From Enoplosus armatus (taxonomy: Eukaryota > Chordata > Actinopteri > Centrarchiformes > Enoplosidae), in the NCBI RefSeq assembly GCF_043641665.1, contig NC_092182.1, positions 27,041,320 to 27,105,319 of the forward strand: 64,000 nucleotides of DNA, in the 5' to 3' direction. The position numbers were made by a program, and so were the translations under genes. Below, in pieces: positions 59,560 to 64,000 of the stretch. The first letter of the stretch is position 1. Each line of letters begins with the position of its first letter. The notes under the pieces were generated by a model. The model did not search any database, was not told the origin of the DNA, and worked only from the letters and a program-made list of their open reading frames with translations.

Positions 59560-59732
59560 ATGAAACAGCCGGGAGAGTTAGCGAGCTAGCTAGCTAGCTT
59601 GTCAGTCAGTGTCGCTGGTTAGCTAGTTAGCAGCGACGGAGTTAACAGAAAAAATGAGAATCAAATGTGGTGGGACATTAAACATGACACGGACACTTCG
59701 TCTTCAAGAAAGAAAGGACGACATCAGACACC
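59560..59732 (+). other. Possible first exon and promoter of a downstream gene
   Basis: A CpG-richer patch (from about 59,450) leads to an ATG at 59,654 with A at -3. A 26-codon frame, opening MRIKCGGTLNMTRTLRLQE, ends at a consensus GTGAGT donor at 59,733. A run of agctagctagctagct lies just upstream. The encoded peptide is not recognised and no second exon was found before the window ends, so the gene would continue past 64,000. Human RBM15B is followed by DCAF1, but the peptide does not match its N-terminus; a noncoding first exon is possible. Confidence 0.35.
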
Positions 59733-59881
59733 GTGAGTCAAACACCCTGTCTGTCTCTCAGCCTGTCTCTCTGCCTGCCTGTCTGTGTCTGTGCTAACGT
59801 TAGCTAACGTTCTTTAGCATGTACCAGTTGGTCTGCTGCTAGTTTGCTTGTGAGAACTTCTGTAATTTATAATGAGTAATG

Positions 59882-60320
59882 AGCAGTACTCAGAGCTTTT
59901 ACTGGAGTAAAAGTATTAGCAGCAGAGTGTACTTCAGTAGTATCAATAGTATTCATTATGCAACATTTCATTTCATTTCATTTCAGAATAATAATTATTG
60001 ATGCATTAATGTGTTCATCACTTTCATGTTGCAGCTGGTAAAGGTGGAGCTAATTTTAACTACTTTATAGTCTGCTGGGTAGTTGAATCTCTAGCAATAG
60101 ACCAGAGTTTATTTGTTGATTATATTTTGTATTAATAATCAGAATCTGCAAAGTAACTAAAGCTGCTATATGTATTGGAGTGAAAGGTACAACATTTGCC
60201 TCTGAAATGTGGTGAAGTATAAGTATGAAGTAGCAGATGGAAATAGTCAAGTAAAGTACCTCAAAGCTGTACTTAAGTATAGTATTTGAGTAAATGTACT
60301 TAGTTACTTTCCACCACTGC
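59882..60320 (-). repeat. Inverted hAT-like 'CAGTGGTGGAA' MITE
   Basis: The left side reads agtactcagagcttttactggagtaaaagt; the right side ends gtaaatgtacttagttactttccaccactg, the reverse of the family's left terminus. About 440 bases. Confidence 0.8.
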
Positions 60321-62768
60321 TAATGAGTTTAAAGAAACGGGAACACTGCCTTGTCGGCTGATTTTTGTATGTAATGCATACAGATAAAAGTGTGTCATGT
60401 ATTTAATACATGCGCTGATACACTTTGATGTGAACATAAACGTTCAGATCTATGAATGTTTTTAGAGTTCAATATCTTTAGTATTCAGTGCTGATCTGTA
60501 CCTGTATCAAAGTATAAGCTTTGCAGTACTTTATGTATTTCCGTATGCTAAGATAATACATAGCTACCATGTGCAAGTCACGTATCTTGTGATATGTGCT
60601 TTGTGTGTTTTTGTGAACATAAATCTGACTGAATATTGTATTTAGTATTTTATACTGTATACTGAATACTGTGTTTATAACATATAACGTTACTTTACAT
60701 TTCAAGTTGACTTTGTTGGTAAAGTGACACGCTGTCTGACTGTATACTTTACACTCTTTACATGACCTGTCTGACTTCTGAACCACTTCACTGCTAAAAT
60801 GAGTTCCTAGTTAATGAATATAAAATCATTATATTTGATGATAAAACAAGTAAAACCAATTCCATTAAGGTAAGATGCATTAAAACAGAAATACGGACAA
60901 TTAAAGTAAAATTAAACAAAGCAAAACCAGAAGAGCCTCTCTGATAAAAGTAGATCAATTGTAGAAAAATGCTAAAATGCTAAAAATGCTTGGGCCTTAA
61001 TAATTAACACTCATTTTCTGTTGAACATCTGAAATCCACAGAAAACAAGCAGGATTTAATAATGAATGATTTGTGCTGTAAAGAGGTAAAATGAATATCT
61101 GTATGTAAAACATACCTGTATGTAATGCAGCGTAATATAGAAGCTGAGTAATAAAAGCCACCACTGTCAGATGGGTGATGAGATTGCAGTTTGTAGTGTT
61201 GCATTGGATTGCATTATTCTCCACCGATGTCCACGTTATTGTGTCCCCACCCATGTGTTTCTCATAGTTTGATCCTCTTGTACTTCAGTAAAGGCTTGTG
61301 TGAACACAAGGGGGCAGTGCAGACAAAGAAAAGCAAAGGAGACAGTGATGAGTCAAAGTGCAGGCTGCTGGTTCTCTTAATGTTTCCACAGCACAGATAT
61401 GTAAAGAAGAGACTGAACTCACTCAGACGCTGACATCAACTGAAGCTGACAAATTTGTTTCCAGTCACCTCAAAGCTCAAATATGTCCGGCAGTAAGGGA
61501 GTATTCACGCCTGATATTTTTTTGTCCGAGCCACTGTGGCGAAGTTCATTTATTGCATTTGCACTATGAATCTGGTCCATGTCTGAACATGTTGGACTTA
61601 CAGTTCTCTGCTGTTAGTCCCAGTTAAAAGAAAGAGCTGAACATGAACATCAGTCCAGACTACCGACTTCTCCAAGCTCTCAGGCCTTTTGTCTGTCAGA
61701 TACCACCTTGTGCTTTAGCATCATTTCCTTGAGATGAGAGGTGAAAAAGTAATAGCAGCAACGGTGTCTGAGCAAGAAATGTTCCTGCTTTGTGGAGAAA
61801 ACAAAGAGGGAACATTAGAGGGAGTCTGGTTTCCGCTGGGGGGCCAGAAGTCCGGACTCATATCAAACCCCCAGCATGGTGACATTTCTCTGATTCTGTT
61901 TCACATCTAAGCAAACATGCAGGATTTGTCATCTGATTAGTTGTCTTGTGATCTCAGATTTGAAATATTTTTGGCAGACTTTGTGATATTAATGTTTATT
62001 GCCTTACCCAGCTTGGCCCTACAGTGGAAAACCAGGCTACTGGTGGAATCAATAGACTAAATCAACTCATTAGATGCTCTACGGGTGATTCAGAGTTTCC
62101 CCAGTGTGTGGCCTTTGATTATGAAACTATCTGCCTCTCTTTCTCTCATTATCTATCGTTTTCCATCTCTCCCTTCCTTTCCTTTGCAGCTGAGCCTCTC
62201 CAGCACACACAGCCTCTTCCCAGTAATCCGACAGCAGCATTAGCAGCAGTGATGGTGGTGATGAGGTTTTTACAGCGATACAGGCAGGAAATGGAGGGCT
62301 GATGAAATATTAATGTGGAATCATTGGAGGCCCAATGAAATCCATTAGGAGGCTCAAATCAATGGGAGGAGTAAGCAATGCCAGACTCCCCTCCCCAAGT
62401 GACCCAGATGAAAATAACAGAGTGGTGGAAATATGGAGTATCTACAGTGAATAGGTGGTAGAAATGTGAAGTGCACCTGCAGTGAAGTTTACATTCCCTA
62501 ATGAAATACAAAGATCTACTGTCGCTCTCTCTTCTCTCCCCTTTTACAAAAGCAAAGTGTGTTATGCATAAATATTTCCAGTAATATAGCTTCAGAATGA
62601 AATGAAATGTAGTTTAAATGAATATTTAGTGGGATAGTGCAGTATAGAGCTATAATGAAACTACTCCGACTCTCTCAATCAAACCTTCCAAGTCTGGTGT
62701 CGTGTGCTGCTTGACTCACAGTTTTGTTTAATAACGGTGGCAAGAAACCTTTTTGAATCAACAAGACC
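60320..62768. other. Unassigned sequence, possible intron of a downstream gene
   Basis: No coding exon supported. 61,304-61,320 (acacaagggggcagtgc) resembles a CTCF core. The part from about 61,730 to 62,700 is free of the repeat families above and rich in ATTA/TAAT words, a texture often seen in conserved noncoding elements. Confidence 0.45.
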
Positions 62769-63347
62769 AGCAGTTCCTCAACCTGCAGGCCAAGACCTCC
62801 CAACTGGGTTTCAAGACAAACCTGAGGGGTCGTTAAGAGGACAGGAGAGAAGAGGAACTTTCAGACTTTTCTTAAATCTTTGCTTTTACTTTCAAAATAC
62901 TGGATACTTTTACTTCTTTAGGCGTCTAAAAACTACCAAGATAAAACAATGATGTTGATAGCTTAGACTTATTATGCAACCTGTTGGTAGGTGTTGAAAA
63001 GGGTCACAAGCTAACAGCCATGCTAGTAGGTCTATGAGGCTGTACTTGCTTTGAGCTAAATGCCAACATCAGCATGCTAACATGCTCACAATAACAATGC
63101 TAACATTTGATGTTAAGCAGACAATGTTCACCATCTTAGTTTAGCACCTTAGCATGCTAACATTTCCTCATTAGCACTAAACACAGAGTCCAGCTGAGGC
63201 TGATGAATGTCATCAGTTCTGCAGGTGTTTGGTCATAAACCAAAGTATTGGACACATTAACATATTGACCTGATGATGGCGCTAGATGAAGAGTCAGACA
63301 TAGCCATGCCTAGAGCCACGCCAAATCAAACATTTGGGAACCAGTGA
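62768..63347 (-). repeat. Composite repeat: hAT-like ends around an inverted 'gttagcatgctaac' element
   Basis: The left side reads agcagttcctcaacctgcagg and the right side catttgggaaccagtg, loosely like the hAT-like termini at 25,081. The interior (63,010-63,320) is the inverse of the 32,830-33,500 family: agcatgctaacatgctcacaa, gtccagctgaggctgatgaatg, ggtcataaaccaaagtattgg and gatggcgctagatgaagagtcag. Confidence 0.6.
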
Positions 63348-64000
63348 ATTAGACGATAAATAAAGAGTAAAAGTAAAGGCAACAAAGTTGAAACTAAAAT
63401 GAATGAATTGTCATTGTATTTGCACTACCACTTGTTTTTACTGTGGGGCACTTAAAGGCTTCTAACCAGACAACTGTTTTCACACGTCCAAAAACCCATT
63501 TCATGATATTAAAGTGTCAAAATACTTAAGTCCTCAGATGACCAGAAGAGAAGGAATTGATCTGGGTGGAAATGGTGGGCTCTGGTAACAGATGCTGAGA
63601 TCAAATGACATCTACCAGGACACAAAATCAATGGAAAGAGCAGGCTACCAGAAACCTGTCTGTATACCCCAGATACAGATGTCAATAGGCCTCTCAGGCA
63701 TCTTAGCTTTCCCACATCTACATTTATCATCCTTTTCCCAACACAGCAGAAATCCACACCTCCTCAACCTCCTCCTGGTTCCTCTCACTGCTTGTTCTTT
63801 TCTTGTAGTTGCCTCCAGCTCTTGTTACAGCACATTTTTAGCCATGTTAGCAGCGCGGCCTTATGGATGGCAATGTTCAGACTCTCGTGGTCCCCAGAGG
63901 ATGAAGACTATGAAAATGAAAAACAATGTGTTGGTGTGGAGTTGGAAAGACGTGAACTTACCAGACCTCTGTAGATTCTCATCTCTGCTGGAGGCTAGAG
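63348..64000. other. Unassigned right end of the window
   Basis: No exon recognised. 63,865-63,911 (caatgttcagactctcgtggtccccagaggatgaa) is another fragment of the repeat seen at 3,820 and 32,850. Confidence 0.5.

Noticed and set aside
62190..62302. Pyrimidine tract with tttgcag followed by an open frame of about 37 codons
   Set aside because: The acceptor looks fair, but the frame ends quickly without a polyadenylation signal or a recognisable peptide; more likely part of noncoding sequence.

Overview
This is a nuclear genome window from a ray-finned fish, probably a spiny-rayed teleost (percomorph). The signs are split vertebrate genes with GT/AG introns, very abundant (CA)n microsatellites, intronless fish-type TRIM genes, and many short inverted-repeat transposons of kinds common in percomorph genomes. 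It is gene-poor: six genes can be supported from protein similarity, and the rest is introns, UTRs, repeats and unassigned sequence.

Layout from left to right. (1) 1-9,660: 3' part of sdc4 (syndecan-4, + strand); exons 2-5 are present, but the signal-peptide exon was not found. (2) 9,660-21,600: no convincing gene; microsatellites, minisatellites and transposon fragments. (3) 21,620-30,776: a direct tandem duplication of about 4.55 kb. Each unit carries one intronless RING/B-box/coiled-coil/PRY-SPRY TRIM gene on the - strand and one hAT-like element. The breakpoints lie in (GT)n tracts. (4) 30,777-38,250: no convincing gene; repeats and a possible CTCF site. (5) 38,260-42,700: oser1 on the - strand, three coding exons plus an upstream noncoding exon, with a CRE-containing promoter. 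(6) 44,260-47,850: manf on the + strand, four exons, with UPR-like promoter motifs. (7) 50,870-54,830: rbm15b, a single-exon + strand gene with a YY1-type start-site motif. (8) 54,830-64,000: nested transposons, a possible orphan terminal exon at 57,287, a possible first exon with promoter at 59,560-59,732, and a candidate conserved noncoding stretch near 62 kb.

The genes do not form a pathway. sdc4 is a cell-surface heparan-sulfate proteoglycan, oser1 a stress-responsive serine-rich protein, manf an ER-stress neurotrophic factor, rbm15b an adaptor of the m6A RNA methylation complex, and the TRIMs are presumed ubiquitin ligases. In human, SDC4 and OSER1 lie on chromosome 20q while MANF and RBM15B are neighbours on 3p21, so this block joins two ancestral linkage groups.

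The strongest observation is the TRIM pair. By eye the flanking noncoding DNA of the two units is almost identical, yet the coding regions differ at about 45 sites, nearly all amino-acid changing and concentrated in the PRY-SPRY domain. That is the opposite of the neutral expectation, and points to gene conversion from another paralogue or diversifying selection on the ligand-binding face. All counts here were made by eye.
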